A stretch of DNA of 7,677 nucleotides from Pseudomonadota bacterium. Its GTDB lineage: Bacteria > Pseudomonadota > Alphaproteobacteria > Rhizobiales > Rhizobiaceae. The stretch's first letter is position 1, and every line of letters begins with the position of its first letter. The stretch is from assembly GCA_023387715.1 (NCBI GenBank), contig JAEWHQ010000350.1, forward strand, positions 1 to 7,677, read 5' to 3'. Shown piece by piece: positions 1-5,759 of the stretch. The notes below the pieces were generated by a model. The model worked only from the letters and a program-made list of their open reading frames with translations, ran no database searches and was not told where the DNA came from. The translations under genes and the position numbers were made by a program.

Positions 1-65
1 ATAATGGCGGCAATAAATGCCTCCACCTCTTCCCGTGTTGCTATTAGTGAAAATCTTCCGCACAT
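1..65 (-). CDS. SRAP (SOS response-associated peptidase, YedK/HMCES-like), N-terminal fragment
   Basis: This is the 5' end of a minus-strand gene that leaves the window at base 1. Only the ATG at 63-65 and the next 20 codons are present. Translation begins MCGRFSLIATREEV. The MCGRF start is the hallmark of the SRAP family: after Met removal, Cys2 becomes the N-terminal catalytic residue. In the family that residue forms a thiazolidine DNA-protein crosslink with abasic sites in single-stranded DNA, shielding them during replication. The start is fixed because Cys must directly follow Met. A weak purine-rich stretch (CGGAAC, minus strand) precedes it. It is divergent from the Nudix hydrolase gene, 88 bases away. 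The identification rests on a short but very characteristic N-terminus; the rest of the protein cannot be assessed. Confidence 0.85.
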   Translation of the reverse strand, partial: MCGRFSLIATREEVEAFIAAI

Positions 66-84
66 GACGATGATGTTCCGTTTT

Positions 85-113
85 TTGATATGCGGGTCAA
101 GCGAATATATGAT
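85..113 (+). promoter_or_regulatory. Sigma70-type promoter for the Nudix gene
   Basis: TTGATA (85-90) and TATGAT (108-113) are separated by exactly 17 bases. Each hexamer matches the vegetative consensus at five of six positions, making this the best promoter match in the window. Transcription should start near 120, leaving a leader of about 34 bases before the TTG start at 154. It probably also serves the downstream TIGR02301 gene. I saw no equally good promoter in the opposite direction for the SRAP gene. Confidence 0.6.
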
Positions 114-153
114 CTAACGGACAAAAGCGCATTACAAAAAGGGTTGATATAGT

Positions 154-615
154 TTGTCGATCATCAGCAATATATTTTCCAAGCCACTCTTCAATGTCGC
201 ACCGATTGAAGGTGTGTCTGTCATTTGCCGTCGTGAGGACCGTTTTTTGCTGGTTAAACGCGGCAAAGAACCGAAAAAAGGCTGGCTTGCTTTTCCGGGC
301 GGCAGTGTTGAACAAGGTGAAACTCCTGAACAGGCTGCACTACGTGAATTGCAAGAAGAAACAGCGCTTCATGCCAAAGGCCTCAAACATTTTATCACGG
401 TTGATTTGGCACTGGATGCGGGCGCTTATGATCGCAGCTATTATCTGGCTATTTTTCGTGCGCATGAAATTTCAGGCAATGAAATGGCAGGCGATGATGC
501 TGTGTCGCTGCATTGGCTGAGCGTGGAAGAAATGACCGGATTTCAGGTCACCCCAAGCACCTTGGAAGTCGCCCTTAAGGTTGTAAGGTCAGAAAATTCA
601 ACCCAAAGCTTATAA
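154..615 (+). CDS. Nudix hydrolase (ADP-ribose pyrophosphatase-like)
   Basis: A 153-residue Nudix-fold pyrophosphohydrolase, a family that cleaves nucleoside diphosphates linked to another moiety using Mg2+. The Nudix box spans residues 50-72 and fits GX5EX7REUXEEXGU: G50, E56, R64, E65, L66, E68, E69, L72. The metal-binding REL-EE core is intact, but the late Gly is Ala71. The preceding strand FLLVKRG and the WLAFPGG approach to the box are typical. The reading frame has a stop at 145-147, so TTG at 154 is the first usable start. It is preceded by AAAAAGGG (136-143) at a spacing of 10. GTG at 214 is a less likely alternative. It lies upstream of, and probably co-transcribed with, the TIGR02301 gene. 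The substrate cannot be assigned from sequence; ADP-ribose, (d)NTPs or an oxidised nucleotide are all possible. Confidence 0.88.
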   Translation: MSIISNIFSKPLFNVAPIEGVSVICRREDRFLLVKRGKEPKKGWLAFPGGSVEQGETPEQAALRELQEETALHAKGLKHFITVDLALDAGAYDRSYYLAIFRAHEISGNEMAGDDAVSLHWLSVEEMTGFQVTPSTLEVALKVVRSENSTQSL

Positions 616-680
616 TTTTGGCATTTCGCCTTGAACTTGCCGTGTTTCGGCATCAAATAATGTTCAGAAAAGGACAGCTC

Positions 681-1124
681 ATGGTCAACCGACTAACAAG
701 ATGGGCCAATCCAAAATCGGGCAAAACAGCCAATTTCAGTATCACTGTCTGTTTTGCCGCATGTCTGGCTGCATCTCTTGCTACATGTCTTGTCACGAGC
801 ACAGCCTTTGCGGCACCTGCCAATGATTCAGGTGCCCAGGAAAAAATGCTGCGTATTGCCGAAGTGTTGGGCTCTTTGCATTTTTTGCGTAATTTATGTG
901 GTGAAAAGTCTCAAATCTGGCGCGAACAGATGGATGAACTGATTGCCAAAGAGAACCCCGCCGAGAACGAACGTCTGCGCTTGATCTCAAATTTCAACCG
1001 TGGCTATCGCGGTTACAGCGATACATATACACGGTGCACGCCTTCGGCACTGGCTGCCATCGACAGCTATCTGAAAGAAGGTGCGGCACTCTCGAAAGAA
1101 CTGGTGTCCCGATACGGGAATTAA
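681..1124 (+). CDS. TIGR02301 family protein, secreted, function unknown
   Basis: A 147-residue protein that I recognise as the Rhizobiales TIGR02301 family from the region LRIAEVLGSLHFLRNLCGE, the FNRGYRGY segment, the YTRCTP motif and the C-terminal SRYGN. No function is established. The first 44 residues form a Sec-type signal peptide: a basic n-region (Arg5, Arg8, Lys13, Lys16), a hydrophobic Ala/Leu/Cys core, and probable cleavage after AFA (residue 44). The mature protein is therefore likely periplasmic. Cys73 and Cys119 are the only cysteines in the mature part and could form a disulfide. ATG at 681 is chosen because AAAAGGACA (667-675) sits just upstream; an in-frame TTG at 618 would add 21 residues in front of the signal peptide and lacks support. 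It lies 65 bases after the Nudix gene, probably in the same transcript. Confidence 0.85.
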   Translation: MVNRLTRWANPKSGKTANFSITVCFAACLAASLATCLVTSTAFAAPANDSGAQEKMLRIAEVLGSLHFLRNLCGEKSQIWREQMDELIAKENPAENERLRLISNFNRGYRGYSDTYTRCTPSALAAIDSYLKEGAALSKELVSRYGN

Positions 1125-1133
1125 CTATCAATT

Positions 1134-1161
1134 AATTCATACGTGAATTGACGGATTTTTT
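1134..1161 (+). terminator. Weak AT-rich hairpin with downstream T-run
   Basis: AATTCA (1134-1139) and TGAATT (1144-1149) form a perfect six-base-pair stem with loop TACG, ten bases after the TIGR02301 stop codon. A run of seven T (1155-1161) follows five bases after the stem. The stem is nearly all A/T and the T-run is not adjacent, so termination would be inefficient at best. It may only partly separate the Nudix-TIGR02301 transcript from the next gene. Confidence 0.3.
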
Positions 1162-1281
1162 TGATTCATATCGCGGGCAATGTGTTAGAAGAGCTAAAAA
1201 ATGATGGTCGCAACATGTGCTTCGCACTTGTCTTCAGCACCGCAATTTTTCAGGGAAATGGCGTAAGCCGAGGTGATATCT

Positions 1282-1539
1282 ATGCAGCATACTCCGACTG
1301 ATCTTGATGAACTGATTGCAGAAGAAAAAAAGCTGGCTGCGATTGAATACCAAAATGAAGCCTGGGCTGATGGTATTTCGGAAGGCATCGAATCAGAAAT
1401 TCTGGCTGAGGCTGCCTTTGCCACTGCATTGACCGAGCTGATCCGTGATGCGGGTGAAGATGCAGCTCTTACCCTGATCGAAAAAATGAAAGAGCAGATT
1501 ATTGCCGGTGGCTTTTTGTCAAGGCGCCCGCTGCACTGA
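1282..1539 (+). CDS. Small acidic hypothetical protein
   Basis: An 85-residue protein that I do not recognise. It is strongly acidic (about 19 Asp/Glu against 7 Lys/Arg), rich in Ala, Glu, Leu and Ile, and should be almost entirely helical. It has no signal peptide, membrane segment, cysteine or obvious catalytic motif. The C-terminus turns basic and ends RRPLH. ATG at 1282 is chosen because AGGTGA (1271-1276) lies five bases upstream, an excellent Shine-Dalgarno. The in-frame GTG at 1273 falls inside that Shine-Dalgarno and is unlikely. The good ribosome-binding site and the strong terminator just downstream (1562-1592) support a real expressed gene. It is preceded by a 157-base gap with no convincing promoter and a possible 21-codon mini-ORF. 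The function is unknown; an adaptor or structural role is only a guess. Confidence 0.7.
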   Translation: MQHTPTDLDELIAEEKKLAAIEYQNEAWADGISEGIESEILAEAAFATALTELIRDAGEDAALTLIEKMKEQIIAGGFLSRRPLH

Positions 1540-1561
1540 TTTTATTTTTAAAAGTTCCAAT

Positions 1562-1592
1562 AAAAAAGCCGGATCATTGATCCGGCTTTTTT
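1562..1592. terminator. Bidirectional rho-independent terminator
   Basis: A perfect 15-base inverted repeat around a single central T. The stable core is GCCGGATC/GATCCGGC (1568-1575 and 1579-1586) closed by a short loop. It is flanked by six A on the left and six T on the right, so it makes a G/C stem plus U-tract in both directions. It lies 22 bases after the stop of the small acidic gene and 11 bases beyond the dihydroorotase stop on the other strand, and so can end both converging transcripts. Confidence 0.92.
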
Positions 1593-1603
1593 CATATCTC
1601 ACA

Positions 1604-2938
1604 TCAGCGCTTTGGCAGTGCTTCCAAAAACTCAACCGCCTCACCCAGTGACGGATTGACGATTTCGCCTTCCCACATCACTTTGTGGCCACGCACAAAT
1701 GTACCAACCGGCCAGCCGGTCACTTTCTTACCGTCATAAGGTGTCCAGCCAGCTTTTGAGCCAGCCTGTGCGTGCGTAATGGTTTCAACGCGCTTCATAT
1801 CCACAATGGTCAGGTCAGCGTCATAACCAACCGCAATACGTCCCTTATTGGCCATGCCGAAAATGCGGTTCGGGCCAGCGCTCGACAGATCAACGAAGCG
1901 TTCCAGTGACAATTTACCGGCATTAACGTGATCAAGCATGATCGGAACCAAGGTCTGCACACCGGTCATGCCGGATGGGGACGCCGGATAAGGCTTGGCC
2001 TTTTCTTCTAATGTGTGCGGTGCATGGTCAGAACCCAGCACATCAACAATGCCCTGATCGATACCATGCCAGACACCATCACGGTGGCGGCGGTCACGCA
2101 CCGGCGGGTTCATCTGAATGAGATTGCCAAGCGTTGCATAATCATCAGATGACAAGGTCAGATGATGTGGTGTTGCTTCACAGGTTGCCACATCTTTATG
2201 ATCCTGCAAGAACAGAATTTCTTCCGCTGTTGAAATATGCAGCACGTGGATGCGCGCACCGGTTTCTTTGGCAATACGCACCAGACGTTGCGTGCAGGTC
2301 AAAGCTGCAATCTCATCACGCCAGACCGGATGGCTGGACGGATCACCCGCAACACGCAAATTTTCACGCTCTTTCAAGCGGTATTCATCTTCCGAATGAA
2401 ATGCAGCGCGGCGGCGCGTGTTTTTAAGGATGGAGCGCACACCATCATCGTCATCCACCAACAGATCACCGGTTGAAGAACCCATGAACACTTTGATACC
2501 GGCAGCGCCCGGCAGACGTTCCAGTTCAGCCACATCCTTGGCATTTTCACGCGTGCCGCCAACCCAGAAAGCAAAATCACAATGCATGCGATGATGGCCG
2601 CGGCGCACTTTATCCGCCAATGTTTCAGGGGTTGTGGTCAGCGGATTAGTGTTCGGCATTTCAAAAACGGTGGTTACACCACCAAGGACTGCCGCTTTAG
2701 AACCGGTTTCCAAATCTTCTTTATGATCAAGACCCGGCTCGCGGAAATGCACCTGACTATCGGTCACGCCCGGCAAAATATGCAGGCCGGTGCAATCAAT
2801 CACCTCTCCGGCAGAATGATGCTGCAACGCGCCAATCGCCGCGATGCGTCCGTTGACAATACCAATATCGCGCTGGCCAGTGCCATCGTGATTTACCAGC
2901 GTTGCATTTTTAAGGATGGTATCAAAGGTCTGTGCCAT
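1604..2938 (-). CDS. pyrC: Dihydroorotase (cyclic amidohydrolase)
   Basis: A 444-residue amidohydrolase that interconverts N-carbamoyl-aspartate and dihydroorotate, the third step of de novo pyrimidine synthesis, in the cytosol. Visible motifs in order: metal motif at 60-69 (DSQVHFREPG), MPNTNP (94-99), GIKVFMGSS with probable carboxylated Lys149, FHSEDE (His181), HVLHIS (His231, His234), and GSDHAPHTLEEK with Asp304. The first His of the usual HxH pair is Gln62 (codon at 2753-2755); His64 and Arg66 are kept. From memory, some dihydroorotase-annotated alphaproteobacterial and Bacteroidetes proteins share this QVHFREPG form, so it looks like a subgroup trait and not damage. The length is full. 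The ATG start has GGAG (2946-2949) seven bases upstream. It is divergent from ygfZ across 73 bases and ends at the shared terminator. No pyrB lies beside it. An allantoinase or hydantoinase role is a less likely alternative. Confidence 0.88.
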   Translation of the reverse strand: MAQTFDTILKNATLVNHDGTGQRDIGIVNGRIAAIGALQHHSAGEVIDCTGLHILPGVTDSQVHFREPGLDHKEDLETGSKAAVLGGVTTVFEMPNTNPLTTTPETLADKVRRGHHRMHCDFAFWVGGTRENAKDVAELERLPGAAGIKVFMGSSTGDLLVDDDDGVRSILKNTRRRAAFHSEDEYRLKERENLRVAGDPSSHPVWRDEIAALTCTQRLVRIAKETGARIHVLHISTAEEILFLQDHKDVATCEATPHHLTLSSDDYATLGNLIQMNPPVRDRRHRDGVWHGIDQGIVDVLGSDHAPHTLEEKAKPYPASPSGMTGVQTLVPIMLDHVNAGKLSLERFVDLSSAGPNRIFGMANKGRIAVGYDADLTIVDMKRVETITHAQAGSKAGWTPYDGKKVTGWPVGTFVRGHKVMWEGEIVNPSLGEAVEFLEALPKR

Positions 2939-2974
2939 GTTTACACTCCGATCTTGCGGCTGTCGTCAATGCGG

Positions 2975-2984
2975 CTTACGTAAG
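2975..2984. promoter_or_regulatory. Ten-base palindrome in the pyrC-ygfZ divergent intergenic region
   Basis: CTTACGTAAG is a perfect palindrome roughly midway in the 73-base gap between the divergent pyrC and ygfZ starts. It could be an operator half-site pair or part of a promoter: read on the plus strand, TACGTA (2977-2982) lies 17 bases after TTGCGG (2954-2959). Neither hexamer matches consensus well. A ten-base palindrome can arise by chance, so this is a pointer only. Confidence 0.25.
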
Positions 2985-3011
2985 ACTTATGGCAAAGGCA
3001 AGGAAGAAGAC

Positions 3012-3869
3012 ATGACTCTCTCCGGAAAATCCGCAAATTTAGAAAATCGCGCTTTGGTGCTGGTGACAGGCGCAGAAGCAGAAAAATTTCTCCAGGCTGT
3101 TATCACCACAGATTTGGATAGTCTTGGAGCGGATGAGTTAAAACCCGGTGCATTGCTGACGCCACAGGGAAAAATCATGTTTGATTTTCTGGTGTCACGC
3201 GTTGAAAACGGCCTGCGATTGGATATGCCGGAAGAAATTTCTGAAAGCCTGATGAAGCGTTTGATGCTTTATCGTTTGCGCTCAAAAGCGGAAATTACAC
3301 AAAGTTCTGAATCACTTATTGCTGTTTCTTGGCAAAATGATTCTGCTTCTTCACAAAGTGATTCAAGTAAACGTGATTTACGCTTTCCTGAGAGCCTGAA
3401 TGTGCGTCGTATCTACGGTCAGCAATGTGATGAAAGTAATATTGAAGGCTGGACGCAATTGCGCATTGCCAATGGCATTGCCGAAGGCAGCAATGACTTT
3501 GCCTATAATGACCTCTTTCCGCATGATGCCAACTTCGATCAGATCGGCGGAGTATCCTTCACTAAAGGCTGCTTCATTGGTCAGGAAGTTGTCTCCCGTA
3601 TGCAGCATCGCGGCACAGCACGCCGACGCGCAATGGTGGCGACTGCAATAAGCCCTTTGCCGGAAAAAGGCACTGCTTTGACTGTTGGTGCGCGTGAGAT
3701 CGGCAATCTTGGTGAAACATGCGGCAATCAAGCCATCGCCTTTGTACGTATTGACCGTGTGCAGGACGCATTGGACAGCCAAACACCGATCATGACGGGT
3801 GAAGTGGAAGTAAGTCTTACCATTCCGCCAACTGCAAAATACACGATGCCGATTAAAGATCAGGAATAA
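3012..3869 (+). CDS. ygfZ: YgfZ/GcvT family folate-binding protein
   Basis: A 285-residue YgfZ (COG0354) protein, the tetrahydrofolate-binding, GcvT-like factor that in E. coli supports Fe-S enzymes such as the tRNA-modifying MiaB. The diagnostic signature is KGCFIGQE at residues 185-192 with the conserved Cys187, followed by the VVSRMQHRG continuation. The N-terminal region (LVTGAEAEKFLQ, then LLTPQGKIMFDFLV) matches the family fold. ATG at 3012 is chosen because AGGA (3001-3004) lies seven bases upstream; the open frame extends back to 2916, but that stretch overlaps the divergent pyrC start and has a non-family, Cys-rich sequence. A Ser/Gln/Asp-rich stretch (residues 106-122) looks like a flexible inter-lobe linker. 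It is the first gene of a three-gene operon: the HD hydrolase starts six bases after its stop. Confidence 0.9.
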   Translation: MTLSGKSANLENRALVLVTGAEAEKFLQAVITTDLDSLGADELKPGALLTPQGKIMFDFLVSRVENGLRLDMPEEISESLMKRLMLYRLRSKAEITQSSESLIAVSWQNDSASSQSDSSKRDLRFPESLNVRRIYGQQCDESNIEGWTQLRIANGIAEGSNDFAYNDLFPHDANFDQIGGVSFTKGCFIGQEVVSRMQHRGTARRRAMVATAISPLPEKGTALTVGAREIGNLGETCGNQAIAFVRIDRVQDALDSQTPIMTGEVEVSLTIPPTAKYTMPIKDQE

Positions 3870-3875
3870 TCCGTC

Positions 3876-4493
3876 ATGGCGGCAGCAGATCAAAGTGCCG
3901 GTCAGGTTCGTGCATGGCAGCGTATGTTGTCAGGGCGCAGGCTTGACCTGCTCGACCCCTCACCTTTTGATGTTGAGATTGAAGACATTGCCCATGGCCT
4001 TGCCCGTGTCGCACGCTGGAACGGCCAGACTGTTGGTGAACATGCCTATTCTGTAGCGCAGCATTCGCTTTTGGTTGAGCAGATTTTCAATCATATCAAA
4101 CCTGATGCCCATATTGACTGGCAATTGCTCGCTCTTTTGCATGATGCGCCTGAATATGTCATCGGCGATATGATCTCACCTTTTAAAGCGGTGATGGGCG
4201 GCGACTATCAGCAGATTGAAAATCGTCTGGAAGCCGCCATTCATTTGCGCTTTTCACTGCCTGCAAAAATAACTGTGACACTTAAAAAGCTCATCAAACA
4301 GGCTGATCGTATTGCGGCTTTTTATGAAGCGGTGCAGCTTGCAGGTTTCACCGAAGCAGAGGCTGTGCGTTATTTTGGCCGTCCGCGCGGCATCAGTCCT
4401 GAAATGATCCGGCTTAAGCCACAGCCGACAGGTCAGGTGCAGCAAGCATTTCTTGCCCGTTTTGCCAACCTTGAAAGCAAGCGGAAAATTTAA
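3876..4493 (+). CDS. HD-domain hydrolase, YfbR-like (probable 5'-nucleotidase type)
   Basis: A 205-residue HD-superfamily metal-dependent phosphohydrolase. Motifs aligned to E. coli YfbR 5'-deoxynucleotidase by eye: Arg47-Trp48, VGEHAYSVA with His56, LLHDAPEY with His89, Asp90 and Glu93, and KQADRIAAFYEA with Asp144. These correspond to the YfbR metal and phosphate-binding set (R18, W19, H33, H68, D69, E72, D137). A role in hydrolysing nucleoside 5'-monophosphates is therefore plausible but unproven, as the family also holds other nucleotide and phosphate-ester hydrolases. The protein has about 30 extra N-terminal residues ahead of the HD core. The ATG has AGGA (3862-3865) ten bases upstream and starts six bases after ygfZ. 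Its TAA directly abuts the ATG of the phosphatase, implying translational coupling. No membrane segment or signal peptide is visible. Confidence 0.85.
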   Translation: MAAADQSAGQVRAWQRMLSGRRLDLLDPSPFDVEIEDIAHGLARVARWNGQTVGEHAYSVAQHSLLVEQIFNHIKPDAHIDWQLLALLHDAPEYVIGDMISPFKAVMGGDYQQIENRLEAAIHLRFSLPAKITVTLKKLIKQADRIAAFYEAVQLAGFTEAEAVRYFGRPRGISPEMIRLKPQPTGQVQQAFLARFANLESKRKI

Positions 4494-5003
4494 ATGGCGG
4501 AAATCATTGTCACCCCGCAATCAAAGCTTGCTGAAGCAATTGTGCAATATGCTCCGCAAAAAATCATCACTTTGGTAAGCCCTGATGCGCAGGTATCTTT
4601 GCCGGTCACATTAAGTGCCGATGATTATCTGCGTTTAAATTTCAATGATATTACCGAACCACGCGATGGATTTATAGCGCCGGAAGTTGAACATATTCAT
4701 GCCATTTTGAACTTTGCTGCCAGTTGGAATGGTGAAAAACCGCTGCTTATTCATTGCTTTGCCGGTATTTCACGCTCAACGGCTGCTGCTTACATTCTGG
4801 CTTGTGCCTTAAACCCAACACTAAACGAACATGAGATGGCATTGGTTTTGCGGCAATTAGCGCCTTCAGCCACGCCCAATATTCGGCTTGTTACATTGGC
4901 GGATGAAATCTTAGGCCGCAAGGGTGCGATGCAACAGGCCATTCAAAATATTGGCCGCGGTGCAGATGCCTTTGAAGGCTCTGTTTTTAAGCTGGCTCTG
5001 TGA
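4494..5003 (+). CDS. CX5R protein tyrosine/dual-specificity phosphatase-like protein
   Basis: A 169-residue cytosolic protein with the P-loop signature LIHCFAGISRSTAAAY: nucleophile Cys88, five residues, then Arg94, followed by Ser95. This is the cysteine phosphatase active site of dual-specificity or atypical tyrosine phosphatases. Asp52 (FNDI) or Asp58 is a candidate general acid. The substrate is unknown; phosphoprotein, phosphoinositide or nucleotide substrates are all possible. The ATG follows the HD hydrolase TAA with no gap, and only a weak GGAAA precedes it, so translation probably depends on coupling. It is the last gene of the ygfZ operon. Its final 17 bases (4987-5003) overlap the convergent recO 3' end, and no dedicated terminator is visible there. 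Confidence 0.87.
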   Translation: MAEIIVTPQSKLAEAIVQYAPQKIITLVSPDAQVSLPVTLSADDYLRLNFNDITEPRDGFIAPEVEHIHAILNFAASWNGEKPLLIHCFAGISRSTAAAYILACALNPTLNEHEMALVLRQLAPSATPNIRLVTLADEILGRKGAMQQAIQNIGRGADAFEGSVFKLAL

Positions 5004-5730
5004 CGTTTAAAAGTCGGTTCAAAGCATTTAAAAAACCGGCGCGCGCTTCTGGCGGCACTTGTGCTCGTGGCTCCCATACATGTCGCATCAGAAAAAAGCC
5101 GGTTAATTTATAAGCGCTTTGTATGTCGTCCAGACAAGATGGTCTGATTTGATTACTCACGACAAATTCCGGCAGGCTTAGCAATTTATCCGCCCAAGGC
5201 GCGCCGCCTTCACGCGACACTGCCCTGCCCGATTTAGGTGAAACATAAATCAGATCATCAACCGCACCGGTCGCAGCACAATTGCGGAAATCCAGACCAA
5301 AGCCAAGTTCTTCCAACAGCATCAGCTCAAAGCGCAACAATAATTCGCCGGAGGCAAAGGCATCGTCAAAATGATTGATGATAAGCGCCAGCGTCTCATA
5401 AAGCCCTGTATGAGCATCACGCTCCGGCAATAATCGTAAATGGCAACCTGCAAGCTGAATGCCATAAAGCGCAATCGGGCTTTCAATCAGCCGTGCCGCA
5501 GCAAAGCCCAACGGCTCGATCTGGAACGCGCCCATATGTTCATCAAGGCGCGCCCACCAATGGATCGAAACGTGATTGCCCGGTTGCAACAAAGGCTGCA
5601 TCCGGCGCGAACGCCCGCCACGAACAAGCCCGAGATGGCGTCCGTGATGACGGGTCATGACCTCCAGAATAACACTGGTTTCGCCATGTTTCCGTGTGCC
5701 AAGGACAATGCCTTCATCACGCCATTCCAT
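4987..5730 (-). CDS. recO: DNA repair protein RecO
   Basis: A 247-residue RecO, the recombination mediator that with RecR loads RecA onto SSB-coated single-stranded DNA and anneals strands in the RecF pathway. The N-terminal OB fold covers about residues 1-78, opening with WRDEGIVLGTRKHGETSVIL. The helical domain holds the family motif RFELMLLEELGFGLDF (133-148) followed by CAATG at 151-155. The second cysteine of the zinc-binding CxxCG seen in some RecO proteins is Thr154, so no zinc site is expected. The C-terminal FFLMRHVWE segment is typical. Length is close to the usual 240-250. It is the third gene of rnc-era-recO, starting 27 bases after era. The only Shine-Dalgarno is AAGG (5742-5745), eleven bases upstream and inside a small hairpin. 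Its stop lies inside the convergent phosphatase gene. Confidence 0.95.
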   Translation of the reverse strand: MEWRDEGIVLGTRKHGETSVILEVMTRHHGRHLGLVRGGRSRRMQPLLQPGNHVSIHWWARLDEHMGAFQIEPLGFAAARLIESPIALYGIQLAGCHLRLLPERDAHTGLYETLALIINHFDDAFASGELLLRFELMLLEELGFGLDFRNCAATGAVDDLIYVSPKSGRAVSREGGAPWADKLLSLPEFVVSNQIRPSCLDDIQSAYKLTGFFLMRHVWEPRAQVPPEARAGFLNALNRLLNVTEPA

Positions 5731-5738
5731 CTGAATTC

Positions 5739-5759
5739 AAACCTTATAATGTCAGGTTT
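5739..5759 (-). promoter_or_regulatory. Hairpin over the era stop and recO ribosome-binding site
   Basis: On the minus-strand transcript AAACCT (5759-5754) can pair with AGGTTT (5744-5739) across a nine-base loop. The first arm overlaps the last two bases of the era TAA and the second arm contains part of the recO AAGG. A ribosome finishing era would open the stem, so it may enforce translational coupling of recO to era. The structure is short and A/T-rich, hence tentative. Confidence 0.35.

Noticed and set aside
72..100. Minus-strand TTGACC as a -35 box for the SRAP gene.
   Set aside because: No acceptable -10 hexamer occurs at a spacing of 15-18 bases.
618..680. TTG-initiated extension of the TIGR02301 protein.
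   Set aside because: It would put 21 extra residues before a good signal peptide; ATG at 681 has a clear Shine-Dalgarno.
2936..2970. TTGACG with TGTAAA as a pyrC promoter on the minus strand.
   Set aside because: The -10 would sit on the Shine-Dalgarno and two bases from the ATG, incompatible with the leader needed for that Shine-Dalgarno.
2582..2983. A 133-codon plus-strand open frame antisense to the pyrC 5' region.
   Set aside because: It lies opposite a well-supported amidohydrolase and has no family motif or good ribosome-binding site. It is a by-product of pyrC codon usage.
2916..3011. Upstream extension of the ygfZ frame by 32 codons.
   Set aside because: It overlaps the divergent pyrC start, has a non-conserved Cys/Arg-rich sequence, and the ATG at 3012 has a better Shine-Dalgarno.
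3378..3893. A 171-codon minus-strand open frame opposite ygfZ.
   Set aside because: It is antisense to the KGCFIGQE-containing gene, Cys/His-rich, and without family features.
4968..4988. Hairpin GCCT-TTGA-AGGC followed by a T-run, terminator-like on the plus strand.
   Set aside because: It lies before the phosphatase stop codon; ending transcription there would give a stopless mRNA. The stem is also very short.
5745..5750. Plus-strand TATAAT between era and recO.
   Set aside because: No -35 element lies at a suitable distance, and it would drive antisense RNA into era. It is probably a chance AT-rich match.
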